This document shows positions 18,010-27,688 of a stretch of DNA of 64,000 nt, in pieces. The stretch spans positions 1 through 64,000 of the forward strand of contig JADGFA010000006.1 in the NCBI GenBank assembly GCA_016744065.1, written 5' to 3'. Within the stretch, counting starts at the first letter, position 1. Every line of letters starts with the position of its first letter. The notes below the pieces were generated by a model. The model was not told where the DNA came from, made no database searches, and saw nothing but the letters and a program-made list of their open reading frames with translations. The position numbers were made by a program, and so were the translations under genes. The DNA is from Gammaproteobacteria bacterium (GTDB lineage: Bacteria > Pseudomonadota > Gammaproteobacteria > SZUA-229).

Positions 18010-19218
18010 ATGTCAATAGAAGTAAAAGTTCCCGAATTACCAGAGTCTGTTTCAGACGCCACAGTTGTTGCATGGCGAAAACAGCCTGGTGAGGCTATTA
18101 AAAGAGATGAATCACTGGTTGATCTAGAGACAGATAAAGTGGTGCTTGAGGTGCCTTCTCCAATAGATGGTATTGTCGCAGAGCATCACCAGGCAGAAGG
18201 TGATGTGGTTGTGGGGGGGCAGTTACTGGCAACAGTAAAAGCGTTAAGTGCAGAAAACGTAAATGAAAATACAGCCAGAGAACAGGGCGAAATTATTATA
18301 ACGCCATCAGCAAAAAAGATGATTGTAGAAAACCAGTTAAATTCAGAAGATATCATGGGCAGCGGTAAAGATGGCAGAGTGCTTAAAGAGGATGTTCAGG
18401 CATTTATGCAGCAGGCATTAGCGGTTAGCACTACGGTGAAAAAAGAGCCTCCAGTACAGTTTGAAGTTGTTGAAGAAAAGGTAACTGAAGCGGTTTCACA
18501 TGATAATAGTCAGGGAGACAGAATAGAAAAACGTGTGCCGATGACGCGACTGCGTGCGCGTATTGCAGAACGCCTGCTGGATGCACAGCATCATGCGGCC
18601 ATATTGACTACATTTAACGAAGTCAATATGCAGCCAGTTATGGATTTGCGAAATAAATATAAAGATTTATTTGCAAAAAAATATGATGTGAAACTTGGTT
18701 TTATGTCCTTTTTTGTGAAAGCAACAGTTGAAGCATTAAGGCGATTCCCAGCAGTTAATGCATCAATCGATGGTAATGATATTGTTTATCATGGGTACTT
18801 CGATATTGGTGTTGCTATTGCTTCCGCCAGGGGGCTCGTTGTGCCTGTTTTACGTAATGCAGATCAAATGAGCCTGGCAGAAATTGAATCAGGTATTGCA
18901 AACCTGGTAGATAAAGCAAAAAATAATCAGTTAAGTATGGATGACATGACGGGGGGGACCTTCTCCTTAACCAATGGTGGTGTGTTTGGTTCCATGTTGT
19001 CTACGCCTATTATAAATCCACCGCAAAGTGGTATTTTAGGCATGCATAAAATTCAACAAAGGGCGATGGTTGAGAATGGTGAAGTTGTTGTGCAACCGGT
19101 AATGTATCTTGCTCTTTCATATGATCACCGCATTATTGATGGTGCAGAAGCGGTGCAGTTTCTGGTAACCATTAAGGATGTACTTGAAGATCCTGCGCGT
19201 ATCCTGGTGGGTGTCTGA
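18010..19218 (+). CDS. sucB: Dihydrolipoamide succinyltransferase, E2 of 2-oxoglutarate dehydrogenase
   Basis: 402 residues. Lipoyl domain at residues 1-76 with the lipoylated Lys43 in [11 protein letters not shown]; a single such domain is usual for SucB. The peripheral subunit-binding domain (about 96-130) contains [15 protein letters not shown]. The catalytic domain (about 170-402) ends with [15 protein letters not shown], holding the His-Asp active site motif. It transfers succinyl from E1 to CoA and forms the 24-mer core of the complex. It lies two bases before lpd, so E2 and E3 are made together. Confidence 0.97.
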   Translation: MSIEVKVPELPESVSDATVVAWRKQPGEAIKRDESLVDLETDKVVLEVPSPIDGIVAEHHQAEGDVVVGGQLLATVKALSAENVNENTAREQGEIIITPSAKKMIVENQLNSEDIMGSGKDGRVLKEDVQAFMQQALAVSTTVKKEPPVQFEVVEEKVTEAVSHDNSQGDRIEKRVPMTRLRARIAERLLDAQHHAAILTTFNEVNMQPVMDLRNKYKDLFAKKYDVKLGFMSFFVKATVEALRRFPAVNASIDGNDIVYHGYFDIGVAIASARGLVVPVLRNADQMSLAEIESGIANLVDKAKNNQLSMDDMTGGTFSLTNGGVFGSMLSTPIINPPQSGILGMHKIQQRAMVENGEVVVQPVMYLALSYDHRIIDGAEAVQFLVTIKDVLEDPARILVGV

Positions 19219-19220
19219 GC

Positions 19221-20666
19221 ATGTCAGTCGATTTTGGGGTTATTGTTATTGGTGCAGGACCCGCAGGTTATGTAGCGGCTATCCGTTGTGCACAGTTAGG
19301 GATTAAAACAGCCTGTATTGATAACTGGGTTAATGAGAAGGGCGAGCCTTCTTTAGGTGGCACCTGTTTAAATGTGGGGTGTATTCCATCAAAGGCTTTA
19401 TTGCAGTCTTCTGAATTATTTGAACAGGCAAATAAAAATTTTTCTCAGCACGGTATTAAGGTTGGCTCGGTTGAGCTGGATCTGGGCACCATGATGGAGA
19501 GAAAGAATAAAATTGTATCTGAATTAACAGATGGTATTGCTGCTTTATTAAAAGCAAACAAGGTGGAAACAATAACAGGCACAGCTCGATTACTTGCGGA
19601 TAAAAAAGTAGAGGTTGCGCATAATAAAGATAAAAAAATCTATGCCGCAGACACAATTATTATAGCCAGTGGTTCCAGTTCAATTGAGTTGGCTAATGCG
19701 CCCCTGACCGATAAATTAATTGTTGATTCAACAGGTGCTTTAGCTTTTGACTCAGTGCCTGACAAAGTGGGTGTCATTGGTGCGGGTGTTATTGGGCTTG
19801 AGCTAGGCAGTGTGTGGCGACGCCTTGGTGCAGAGGTTATTATACTCGAAGCACAGGACGTGTTTTTACCAACAGCAGATAAACAGATCGTTCGTGATGC
19901 CCTGCGCTCATATAAAAAACAGGGACTGGATATAAAATTAAACTCTCGTTTGTTAAGCACAGAAATTAAAACGATAAAGAAACGCAGGCAGGTTGAAGTT
20001 GTTTACCAGAATGAAAAAGGTAATCAGAAAGAGCTTTTTGATAAATTAATTGTAGCTGTGGGGCGTAAACCCAATACGGATTATATTTTTGATGAAGAAG
20101 CTGAGTTAATACTGGATGAACGCGGTTTTATTCATGTGAATGAACAATGTGAAACATCGCAGCCGGGTGTTTATGCCATTGGTGATGTGGTGCGTGGGCC
20201 GATGCTTGCTCATAAAGGCTCAGAAGAAGGCATGATGGTAGCTGAATTAATAGCCGGTAAGCATGCATTAATAAACTATGATTTGATACCTGCGGTGATT
20301 TATACTCACCCGGAATTAGCCTGGGCAGGTAAAACAGAGCAGCAGTTGCAGGCAGCAGGTGAAAGTTATAAAACCGGCGTGTTTCCTTTTGTTGCCAGTG
20401 GCCGAGCAAAAGCGCAGGGTGACACCAGTGGTATGGTTAAGATTTTGTCACAGAGTGAAACAGATCGAATTCTTGGTGTACATATTATTGGTGGCCAGGC
20501 TTCAGAGTTAATTGCCCAGGCTGTGATTGCAATGGAGCTGGGCGCCAGTGCAGAAGATATTGCATTAACTGTTTTTGCACACCCATCCCTTTCTGAAGCA
20601 TTACATGAGGCGGCATTAGCCGTCGATAATCGTGCCATACATATTGTACAAAAGAAGCGTAGATAG
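19221..20666 (+). CDS. lpd: Dihydrolipoamide dehydrogenase (E3)
   Basis: 481 residues. The FAD-binding motif GAGPAGYVAAIR (residues ~11-22) is followed by the redox-active disulfide in GGTCLNVGCIPSK (Cys49 and Cys54). An NAD-binding GAGVIGLELGSVW motif sits near residue 190, and the C-terminal interface has FAHPSLSEALHEA with the active-site His-Glu. E3 reoxidises the lipoate of SucB with NAD+. It sits directly after sucB, and may also serve pyruvate dehydrogenase or glycine cleavage if no other copy exists elsewhere. Confidence 0.96.
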   Translation: MSVDFGVIVIGAGPAGYVAAIRCAQLGIKTACIDNWVNEKGEPSLGGTCLNVGCIPSKALLQSSELFEQANKNFSQHGIKVGSVELDLGTMMERKNKIVSELTDGIAALLKANKVETITGTARLLADKKVEVAHNKDKKIYAADTIIIASGSSSIELANAPLTDKLIVDSTGALAFDSVPDKVGVIGAGVIGLELGSVWRRLGAEVIILEAQDVFLPTADKQIVRDALRSYKKQGLDIKLNSRLLSTEIKTIKKRRQVEVVYQNEKGNQKELFDKLIVAVGRKPNTDYIFDEEAELILDERGFIHVNEQCETSQPGVYAIGDVVRGPMLAHKGSEEGMMVAELIAGKHALINYDLIPAVIYTHPELAWAGKTEQQLQAAGESYKTGVFPFVASGRAKAQGDTSGMVKILSQSETDRILGVHIIGGQASELIAQAVIAMELGASAEDIALTVFAHPSLSEALHEAALAVDNRAIHIVQKKRR

Positions 20667-20760
20667 TATAAAAGAAAATCCAGATGCAACTGAGTGATAT
20701 GTCGGTGGCTCACCACCTGAAGTTAAGGCGCTGCCTTTTCTTTATACAGCGGAGAAAATA

Positions 20761-21930
20761 ATGAATTTACACGAATACCAGTCGAAACATTTATTTAAGC
20801 AATACGGCATGCCAGTACCCGATAGTCGCGTAGTAAGTTCTGTGGGTGATGTGTCTGCCGCACTGGATGCGCTGGATACGGATCGCTGGGTAGTGAAAGC
20901 GCAGGTGCACGCGGGTGGTCGTGGTAAAGCAGGTGGCGTGAAGTTAACAAGCAGTAAAGAAGAAGTTGCTCATTTTGCAGGTGAAATGCTGGGTACGAAC
21001 CTGGTTACTTTTCAGACAGATGCAAAAGGGCAGCCTGTAAATCATGTGCTAATTGAAGAAACCTGTAATATTGAACATGAGTTTTATCTGGGAGCGGTTA
21101 TTGATCGTGCAACTCGTCATGTTGTTATTATGGCATCAACAGAAGGCGGCGTGGAAATTGAAAAAGTAGCAGAAGAAAGCCCAGAAAAAATTCTTCGTAC
21201 GACCCTTGATCCTATGTTGGGTCTGATGCCATACCAGTGTCGTAAACTGGCATTTGGCTTAGGCTTGCAGGGAAATCAGATTAAGCAGTTTACAAAATTA
21301 TTGGCAGGACTGGCTAAATTATTTCTGGAAAAAGATCTTGGGCTGGTTGAAATTAATCCGCTAGTGGTAACTGGAGAAGGTAACTTATTGTGCCTGGATG
21401 GTAAAATAAATGTAGATGATAATGCAATATACCGCCAGTCTGAATTAATGGAAATGCGAGATGCTTCGCAGGAGGATGAGCGTGAAAATAAAGCCAAAGA
21501 ATGGGACCTTAATTATATTGCGTTAGAAGGCAGTATTGGTTGTATGGTAAATGGCGCGGGTCTGGCTATGGCCACTATGGATTTAATTAAATTACATGGT
21601 GGTGACCCTGCTAATTTTCTTGATGTAGGGGGTGGGGCGACAAAAGAACGTGTTGCGGAAGCATTTAAAATTATCTTATCTGATACAAATGTGAAAACCG
21701 TTATGGTTAATATTTTTGGCGGCATTGTTCGTTGTGATTTAATCGCCGAAGGCATTATTGGTGCGATTGAAGAGGTAGGTGTTAAAGTGCCTATTGTGGT
21801 TCGTCTGGAAGGTAATAATGCCACCTTAGGTTCAAAGTTATTGAAAGAGAGTGGCTTAAATATTATTGCAGCAAGTGATTTGACGGATGCTGCAAAAAGA
21901 GCGGTTGCTGCTGCTAAAGGGGCAGAATAA
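20761..21930 (+). CDS. sucC: Succinyl-CoA synthetase beta subunit
   Basis: 389 residues, the family length. N-terminal ATP-grasp domain from [16 protein letters not shown], with [17 protein letters not shown] in the nucleotide-binding loop. The C-terminal domain holds the [15 protein letters not shown] and [16 protein letters not shown] motifs. With SucD it converts succinyl-CoA to succinate with ATP or GTP formation. It overlaps sucD by one base (TAATG). A 94-base gap separates it from lpd, leaving room for an internal promoter. Confidence 0.97.
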   Translation: MNLHEYQSKHLFKQYGMPVPDSRVVSSVGDVSAALDALDTDRWVVKAQVHAGGRGKAGGVKLTSSKEEVAHFAGEMLGTNLVTFQTDAKGQPVNHVLIEETCNIEHEFYLGAVIDRATRHVVIMASTEGGVEIEKVAEESPEKILRTTLDPMLGLMPYQCRKLAFGLGLQGNQIKQFTKLLAGLAKLFLEKDLGLVEINPLVVTGEGNLLCLDGKINVDDNAIYRQSELMEMRDASQEDERENKAKEWDLNYIALEGSIGCMVNGAGLAMATMDLIKLHGGDPANFLDVGGGATKERVAEAFKIILSDTNVKTVMVNIFGGIVRCDLIAEGIIGAIEEVGVKVPIVVRLEGNNATLGSKLLKESGLNIIAASDLTDAAKRAVAAAKGAE

Positions 21931-22805
21931 TGAGCGTATTAATAAACAGTGAAACAAAAGTAATATGCCAGGGCTTTACCGGTAAGCAGGGTACATTTCA
22001 TTCCGAGCAGGCGATTGCTTATGGTACAGAAATGGTCGGTGGTGTCACCCCTGGTAAAGGAGGGCAAACACACCTGGGCTTACCTGTATTTAATACGGTG
22101 CGTGATGCAGTAAACCATACGGCTGCAACCGTATCTGTTATTTATGTGCCAGCTCCTTTCTGTAAGGATTCGATTTTAGAAGCACTCGATGCGGGTATAG
22201 AATTAATTGTGTGTATTACTGAGGGTATTCCAACACTTGATATGCTGGAAGTAAAGATAGCCGTTGATCAGGTTGGTGTACGTTTAATCGGGCCAAACTG
22301 TCCTGGTATTATTACGCCGGGAGAATGTAAAATCGGCATTATGCCAGGTGAAATTCATCAGCCTGGAAAAGTGGGTATAGTCTCCCGTTCAGGCACTCTG
22401 ACTTATGAGGCGGTTAAACAGACAACCGATCTGGGTTTTGGCCAAACGACATGCATCGGTATTGGTGGTGACCCGATACCGGGTATGAATTTTGTTGATT
22501 GTTTGCAGCTTTTTGAAGAAGACCCAGAAACAGAAGCAATTCTTATGGTGGGTGAAATAGGCGGTACGGCAGAAGAAGAGGCGGCTGAGTTTATTCAGAC
22601 GAATGTATCCAAACCCGTGGCAGGGTTTATTGCTGGAGGTACAGCGCCAAAAGGGAAACGTATGGGCCATGCCGGAGCGATTATAGCTGGGGGCAAAGGA
22701 ACGGCTGAAGAAAAATTCAAGGCACTGGAGTCTGCGGGTGTTGCTATTACCCGTTCACCTGCTGAACTAGGTAAGGCTGTTGCTGAGGCAACTGGCTGGA
22801 AATGA
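21930..22805 (+). CDS. sucD: Succinyl-CoA synthetase alpha subunit
   Basis: 291 residues. An N-terminal CoA-binding Rossmann domain starts [19 protein letters not shown]. The phosphorylated active-site histidine lies in [18 protein letters not shown] near residue 246. It forms the complex with SucC, and its start overlaps the sucC stop by one base, so the subunits should be made in equal amounts. Last gene of the 2-oxoglutarate to succinate block; the 187-base gap after it holds no clear terminator. Confidence 0.97.
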   Translation: MSVLINSETKVICQGFTGKQGTFHSEQAIAYGTEMVGGVTPGKGGQTHLGLPVFNTVRDAVNHTAATVSVIYVPAPFCKDSILEALDAGIELIVCITEGIPTLDMLEVKIAVDQVGVRLIGPNCPGIITPGECKIGIMPGEIHQPGKVGIVSRSGTLTYEAVKQTTDLGFGQTTCIGIGGDPIPGMNFVDCLQLFEEDPETEAILMVGEIGGTAEEEAAEFIQTNVSKPVAGFIAGGTAPKGKRMGHAGAIIAGGKGTAEEKFKALESAGVAITRSPAELGKAVAEATGWK

Positions 22806-22992
22806 CAGGGAGATATATTTACCTTCACCTGTGAAATATGTTTGTTATTGCGTGTTAATTAGTTAATTAAAGAACAAACGTATTAACCAGGTGTGGTGGC
22901 ACAAATTTAAATTTCAGTATTTATTTTTTGAGAGCGTTTGTATTGTAAGGCTAGCTCTTATTGAATCTTCCGTTATAGCCTGATTATTGTTT

Positions 22993-23550
22993 TTATTTAA
23001 GTGACAGCTTGTCTTGCTCTTCTTTTTTAATTCTAATTTCATCCCCTGTTATTTTATTATGGATTGAGCGAAAATAAGCATTAATGCTTTCAGAGCTGGG
23101 GCTCAGTAGGTGATTGATTACTCTGGGTACAAGGTCTGGAAATAACCGGTCTTCAGTTATACTCAGGGTTGTAAACTTTTCATCTTCACTTGCGGTAACT
23201 TTAAAGTGCCATTTACCTGAGTTTTGATGGGTATTACCTGTTTCCTGCATGGTTATGTAGGAGTTATGATTGAACTCTACTAACTGAAATGGAATTGTAT
23301 TTCCATCCTCATCAATTTCTTTCCATGAGCTATATTTTGTTGTGCTCGGTGTTTCTTCAACCGCATATACATTCTCTCGCCATTCGGGATAATGCTTAAA
23401 TTCAAAAATTAACTGCCAGATATAATCTGTCTGGCGATTGAACTTTTGGCTGGTAGTTATATGGCTTAATTCTGGTAGTGTTTTTCCGTACCAGATAATT
23501 CCACCTATAAATGAGATGAGTAGAAAAAAAATAATTGCTGATCTTTTCAT
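22993..23550 (-). CDS. Membrane-anchored SRPBCC (START/polyketide cyclase-like) protein
   Basis: 185 residues. An N-terminal hydrophobic segment (residues ~4-21) is followed by the helix-grip pattern of SRPBCC proteins: TDYIWQLIFEFKHYPEWRENV at residues ~42-62, then WKEIDEDGNTIPFQLVEF, and strands to TTLSITEDRLF. SRPBCC folds bind hydrophobic ligands. The anchor suggests it faces the periplasm. Substrate is unknown. It lies downstream of and in line with the 2OG-oxygenase-like gene and may share its transcript. Confidence 0.7.
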   Translation of the reverse strand: MKRSAIIFFLLISFIGGIIWYGKTLPELSHITTSQKFNRQTDYIWQLIFEFKHYPEWRENVYAVEETPSTTKYSSWKEIDEDGNTIPFQLVEFNHNSYITMQETGNTHQNSGKWHFKVTASEDEKFTTLSITEDRLFPDLVPRVINHLLSPSSESINAYFRSIHNKITGDEIRIKKEEQDKLSLK

Positions 23551-23609
23551 TTTGTCATTTTCTTCAGATTATGTATAAAAACATAATGGGTTAATTATAT
23601 ATACTGTAT

Positions 23610-24128
23610 TTATGCGGATCCAATATTGATACCCAGTGAAATACGGCATTCATTGCTTAAATTTTCAGTTACTTCATGAGGCATATCCGGTTTAAAGAAA
23701 GCAAACATGCCCGGTTTAGGTTCTACCTGTATTTCTATGGGAGCTTTTATTAAGTGCAGTGTGCCTGAATTCTTTGCAACCTGTACGTAGTATACAGCAG
23801 AAAGCAATTCATCGTCGTCATCATGGCGGTGTAATGTGGTTCTATCACCCGGGTTCATTACATTAAACCAGAGACCCGCTTTAAGATCGCTTGTATTGCA
23901 GCCCAAAATATTAGATGAAATATTCTTTGCTGATTTTAAAATATCAGAAATTGCGGGTATTTTATTTTTATCAATATAGATGTTTTCATATCGACCAAAA
24001 AAATGATGTGACTTGCGTGTTGTTTCATTATCTATGTGCAAGTTAAGGCCATCGATTAACTGTTTATTGATGGCCTCGAAATGTTCTAAATTCTGCGAGT
24101 GTAATGTGAAGTATTTTAAATCATTCAT
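23610..24128 (-). CDS. 2-Oxoglutarate/Fe(II)-dependent oxygenase-like protein
   Basis: 172 residues, soluble. The metal triad looks complete: HRHDDD gives an HxD at residues ~99-101, and the second histidine is in FFKPDMPHEVTENL, followed by CRISLGINIGSA with an Arg placed to bind 2-oxoglutarate. The order and spacing match putative 2OG-Fe(II) oxygenases that hydroxylate unknown substrates. It is one of a three-gene minus-strand group with the GNAT protein upstream (23 bases away) and the SRPBCC protein downstream. Confidence 0.75.
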   Translation of the reverse strand: MNDLKYFTLHSQNLEHFEAINKQLIDGLNLHIDNETTRKSHHFFGRYENIYIDKNKIPAISDILKSAKNISSNILGCNTSDLKAGLWFNVMNPGDRTTLHRHDDDDELLSAVYYVQVAKNSGTLHLIKAPIEIQVEPKPGMFAFFKPDMPHEVTENLSNECRISLGINIGSA

Positions 24129-24151
24129 ATAGTCCGGATTGCCTGAATCTG

Positions 24152-24652
24152 CTATCTGCCTGAGCTGGCGTTAAGACAGTATGACATAATATCGACCTTC
24201 TCACCGTGATATAAGCTGGACTCAATTAATCTCCAACCTCGCTTTTGGTAAAACATCGTTTTATCAGGGGTGAATAAATAAAGTGTCTTTGCACCTGTTT
24301 GTTGGGCATTTTGTAGGCATTGCTCAATTAACTGGCTGGCTATGCCCTGGCACCGATAATCTTCGTGAACATAAACGCTGGCAAGCCATGGCCCCATATG
24401 GGTGTGTGTATCCATATCAGAGGCAACCAGACAGGCAGATCCAACGGGTTTATGATTAATTAAAGCGAGTAAACAATTCGGTATGGCCGCTGAATTTTTA
24501 TATGAGCGGTATAATTTAATACGTGATTGAGTAGATAAGTCAGGGCTAATATGATGCCATTCATCCTGATGCCATTTAGCGATTACAGGTATAAACTGGC
24601 TGTGATTACCCAGATAATCAATATTAAGCGAGGATAAGCTTCTGCTGGCCAT
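24152..24652 (-). CDS. GNAT-family N-acetyltransferase
   Basis: 166 residues from ATG 24652, chosen because GAGG lies 7-8 bases ahead of it; a longer in-frame start exists at 24736. The acetyl-CoA-binding motif is plain in VHEDYRCQGIASQLIEQCL (R/Q-x-x-G-x-G/A with x IAS), with a LASVYVHEDYR strand before it and KTLYLFTPDKTMFYQKRGW, the classic FYxKxGW-type C-terminal signature. It transfers an acetyl group from acetyl-CoA to an unknown amine. It leads the short minus-strand group with the 2OG-oxygenase-like gene and faces the response regulator at 24774. Confidence 0.85.
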   Translation of the reverse strand: MASRSLSSLNIDYLGNHSQFIPVIAKWHQDEWHHISPDLSTQSRIKLYRSYKNSAAIPNCLLALINHKPVGSACLVASDMDTHTHMGPWLASVYVHEDYRCQGIASQLIEQCLQNAQQTGAKTLYLFTPDKTMFYQKRGWRLIESSLYHGEKVDIMSYCLNASSGR

Positions 24653-24773
24653 GCAATGCCTCAAAAATACGTCTATTCTAAGTAGTATGAGTGGCTGCGC
24701 GCAATGGCTATTTTTATAATCAGCCAGCAATAACATCTTTAATACCAGTTAGTCGCTTTAGAGAGTGATTATT

Positions 24774-25352
24774 ATGAAAAACAGCAAGATACTAATTGTT
24801 GATGATACCCCATCCATACACGAAGATTTTCGTAAAATATTAATAACAACGGACCCCTCGGGGGAATACCTCGATGGTATGGCGGATAGTCTGTTTGGAA
24901 AAACAGAACAAAATCCGGTATATGAGGAAATTGAGTACCGTCTGGAATCGGCTTTTCAGGGTGAAGAAGCACTAAAAATGATAGAGCAGGCCGAGCTGGA
25001 AGGTGAAGGGTACTCACTGGTATTTATGGATGTTCGAATGCCACCGGGCCTGGATGGTATTAAAACGATAGCCAAGATATGGAAGCAATATCCTTCGATG
25101 GAAATTGTAATTTGCACAGCATATTCTGATTATTCATGGGTTGATATTATCGATATATTAGGACCATCTGACCACTTGTTAGTACTTAAAAAACCATTTG
25201 ATGCGGATGAAGCGCAACAAATGGCACTTGCAATGACAAGAAGAGCAGGTAAAACGCTTGAGCGGGAAACGTATATAAACCAGTTAACTGCAAGCCTTAA
25301 AAACTGTCACGTTAATGTAGATCAACTTAAAAGAAAGTTGGATGATAAATAA
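24774..25352 (+). CDS. Single-domain response regulator with extended receiver
   Basis: 192 residues from ATG 24774 (GAGAG ribosome site eight bases before; a GTG at 24765 is less likely). It starts ILIVDDTPSIHEDFRKIL with the acidic pocket, and the phospho-acceptor is Asp86 in LVFMDVRMPPGLDG. About 30 residues are inserted between the first helix and second strand. The conserved Lys is in LVLKKPFDADEA. No output domain follows. It is strikingly like the N-terminal receiver of the GGDEF-EAL protein at 27685, so the two probably arose by duplication and may both be targets of the kinase at 25952. Confidence 0.88.
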   Translation: MKNSKILIVDDTPSIHEDFRKILITTDPSGEYLDGMADSLFGKTEQNPVYEEIEYRLESAFQGEEALKMIEQAELEGEGYSLVFMDVRMPPGLDGIKTIAKIWKQYPSMEIVICTAYSDYSWVDIIDILGPSDHLLVLKKPFDADEAQQMALAMTRRAGKTLERETYINQLTASLKNCHVNVDQLKRKLDDK

Positions 25353-25412
25353 GGTGAATAAAAGTAAGTTCTGAAACACCGGACGTTATTAAACTGAGAT
25401 TCAGGTTTTTAA

Positions 25413-25949
25413 ATGAATAAACCGAGTATTTTAAATATTACGTCTTTGACTGTTCTGGTGTTTGTCGCCTGGTGTGGTTTAGTGCAAGCTGAATTTAGTC
25501 GCGAATATCAGTTAAAAGCAGCCTATCTGTTAAATTTTGCGCGATTTATATATTGGCCTGATCAGGCTATTGAAGAAACACAGAGTTTCAATATATGCGT
25601 TATGGGTGAAAACCCTTTTGGTGAAAGCCTTGATCGATTGTCAAATAAAAAAATAAAAAACAAAAAAATAAAAATAAAATACATTCAAAGTTTCAGCGTA
25701 AAAAAACAATGCCATATTCTTTATATTAGTGAAAATAAGAAAGAAAGCCACAGAGAAATAATAAAAAAAACAAATGGAAATGTAGTTCTTACGGTTAGTG
25801 ATATTGATGGTTTTGCTAGCTCGGGAGGCATGATTGGTTTTGTCAGGATAAAAAATAAAATAAAATTTGAAATTAATGTGGCGCAAAGCAAAAAGTCTGA
25901 AATTAAATACAGGTCTCAGCTATTAGAAGTTGCGGATAGATTGAGATAG
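25413..25949 (+). CDS. YfiR-family periplasmic protein
   Basis: 178 residues with a signal peptide ending near VQA-EFSREY. The start of the mature protein, YQLKAAYLLNFARFIYWP, is the family signature, and SFNICVMGENPFGESLD matches the following strand. In Pseudomonas, YfiR is a periplasmic repressor of the diguanylate cyclase YfiN. Here it lies two bases upstream of a CHASE8-like histidine kinase, so it most likely signals to that sensor instead. The middle section is unusually rich in lysine and adenine (KKIKNKKIKIKY). Confidence 0.88.
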   Translation: MNKPSILNITSLTVLVFVAWCGLVQAEFSREYQLKAAYLLNFARFIYWPDQAIEETQSFNICVMGENPFGESLDRLSNKKIKNKKIKIKYIQSFSVKKQCHILYISENKKESHREIIKKTNGNVVLTVSDIDGFASSGGMIGFVRIKNKIKFEINVAQSKKSEIKYRSQLLEVADRLR

Positions 25950-25951
25950 CT

Positions 25952-27688
25952 ATGTTTAAAAAAACCAGCATTCAAAGCAAGCTTTTAATTGTGTATATGA
26001 GTATAACGGGGCTTGTTCTTGCGTCTGCATTTACGATTGTGGCGCATATTAACTCTTCTAGCTCTGAAGAAAATATAATCTCCAGTTTAAATGTTGTGAC
26101 TGAAATTGTGGCGGATAGTAGCGCAGCGTCATTAGCCTTTTTAGACATTGAGTCAGCTAAAAATCATTTGAATTCACTTAAGTCGCATCGTTCGGTTGTG
26201 TATGCCTGTATAAGGACAATAGAAAACCAGGTGTTTGTGGAGTACAGCTTAAGTTCTGAGGAAGAGTTTTCATGCGATGAATATAATATAAATTCAAAAT
26301 TAAAAATATTGAATGATTATATTGATGTTTTTAAACCGGTATTATTAGAAGGGGAAGCGATAGGGCGTTTGCAGATAAAAGCCAGTTTAAGTGAGTTGGC
26401 TGAGCAAATTATTAAAAGTGCTGAAATATCAGTTGTTATATTTGTTGGACTTATGTTGGTAACGGCGCTTATATCGAGGCGTATAATGCGGTTTATTACA
26501 GATCCGATTACGCGGTTAAAAGATGTGGCGCAAAATGTGACAAAAAACAAAGATTATAGTTTGCGTATGAAAAAAACGGCTGATGATGAAGTCGGAGTTT
26601 TGATTGGTTCATTTAATAATATGCTTGAGCAGATACAAAGCAGGGACAATGCATTAATTAATGAAAAAGAAAAAGCTGAAGTATCTGCGGTATCTGCAGG
26701 AAAGTATGCCTTAGAAACAGAAAAAATAAACAAAGATTTAGAAGTTGAAATAAGAGAAAGAGCAAGAATAGAAGATGAGTTGCAGGATTTAAATGAAACG
26801 CTGGAGGATAAAGTTCAGGAGAGAACGTCTGAGTTAAAAGCATTGAGTGAAAAAATTGGAGATATAGCAAGAAGTGCAGGTATGGCTGAAGTGGCTAGTG
26901 GTGTTCTGCATAATGTTGGTAATGTTTTAAATAGTGTTAATGTTTCTGTGTCGGTTTTGCGTGAGCAAATTAGAAAAACAAAATCTGATAATCTGGCACG
27001 TCTGGTTAGTATGCTTGAAGAAAATAAAGACAACATATCTGATTTTATGACTAAAGACAGTAAAGGCAGGCAGATACCAAAATTCCTTTCTTTATTGTCT
27101 GATCAGCTAAGTCTGGAAAAGAAGAATTTATTTAATGAGTTAGATGAAATGGCAAGTAGCATTGATCACATTAAAAATGTAATTAGTATGCAGCAGTCAT
27201 ATGCCGGTAGTTATGGAGTTCGAGAGGAGGTAGTACTGTCGGATCTGGTTGAAGATGCATTAAAAATAAACTTACAGGGTATGGACAGGCATGGAGTGAA
27301 GTTATTAAAGTCGTATAAAGACATACCTGAGATGTATATAGATAAGCATAAAGTGTTGCAAATTATTATTAATCTTATTAGTAATGCGAAATATGCATTG
27401 ATTGATAGTGATAATGAGCTTAAAAATATTATTGTTAATGTTTCAGAGCATGAAGGCATGGCGCGCCTTGAGGTAAAAGACACGGGTGTCGGTATAGAGA
27501 AAGATGATATCTCACATCTGTTTGAATATGGGTTTAAAAAAAGGCGTGATGGACATGGTTTTGGCTTGCATCATAGTGCCATTACTGCAAATGAATTAGG
27601 TGGAAAAATTTCAGTACATAGTGATGGTCCTGGTGAGGGGGCTAGCTTCGTCCTGGTTCTCCCTTTTGATAAAAAGAGCGATACATGA
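25952..27688 (+). CDS. CHASE8-like sensor histidine kinase
   Basis: 578 residues. Two membrane segments (about 10-33 and 158-176) enclose a periplasmic sensor with the CHASE8-type pattern (SSEENIISSLNVVTEIVAD). A HAMP domain (~177-230) and coiled coil (~230-300) follow. The dimerisation region has an unusual H-box, LHNVGNVLNSVN with His320, and the ATP-binding domain has INLISNAKYALID, DTGVGIEKDD and GHGFGLHHSA. It probably senses YfiR, two bases upstream, and phosphorylates the receivers at 24774 and 27685; the latter starts inside this gene's stop (ATGA). Confidence 0.9.
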   Translation: MFKKTSIQSKLLIVYMSITGLVLASAFTIVAHINSSSSEENIISSLNVVTEIVADSSAASLAFLDIESAKNHLNSLKSHRSVVYACIRTIENQVFVEYSLSSEEEFSCDEYNINSKLKILNDYIDVFKPVLLEGEAIGRLQIKASLSELAEQIIKSAEISVVIFVGLMLVTALISRRIMRFITDPITRLKDVAQNVTKNKDYSLRMKKTADDEVGVLIGSFNNMLEQIQSRDNALINEKEKAEVSAVSAGKYALETEKINKDLEVEIRERARIEDELQDLNETLEDKVQERTSELKALSEKIGDIARSAGMAEVASGVLHNVGNVLNSVNVSVSVLREQIRKTKSDNLARLVSMLEENKDNISDFMTKDSKGRQIPKFLSLLSDQLSLEKKNLFNELDEMASSIDHIKNVISMQQSYAGSYGVREEVVLSDLVEDALKINLQGMDRHGVKLLKSYKDIPEMYIDKHKVLQIIINLISNAKYALIDSDNELKNIIVNVSEHEGMARLEVKDTGVGIEKDDISHLFEYGFKKRRDGHGFGLHHSAITANELGGKISVHSDGPGEGASFVLVLPFDKKSDT

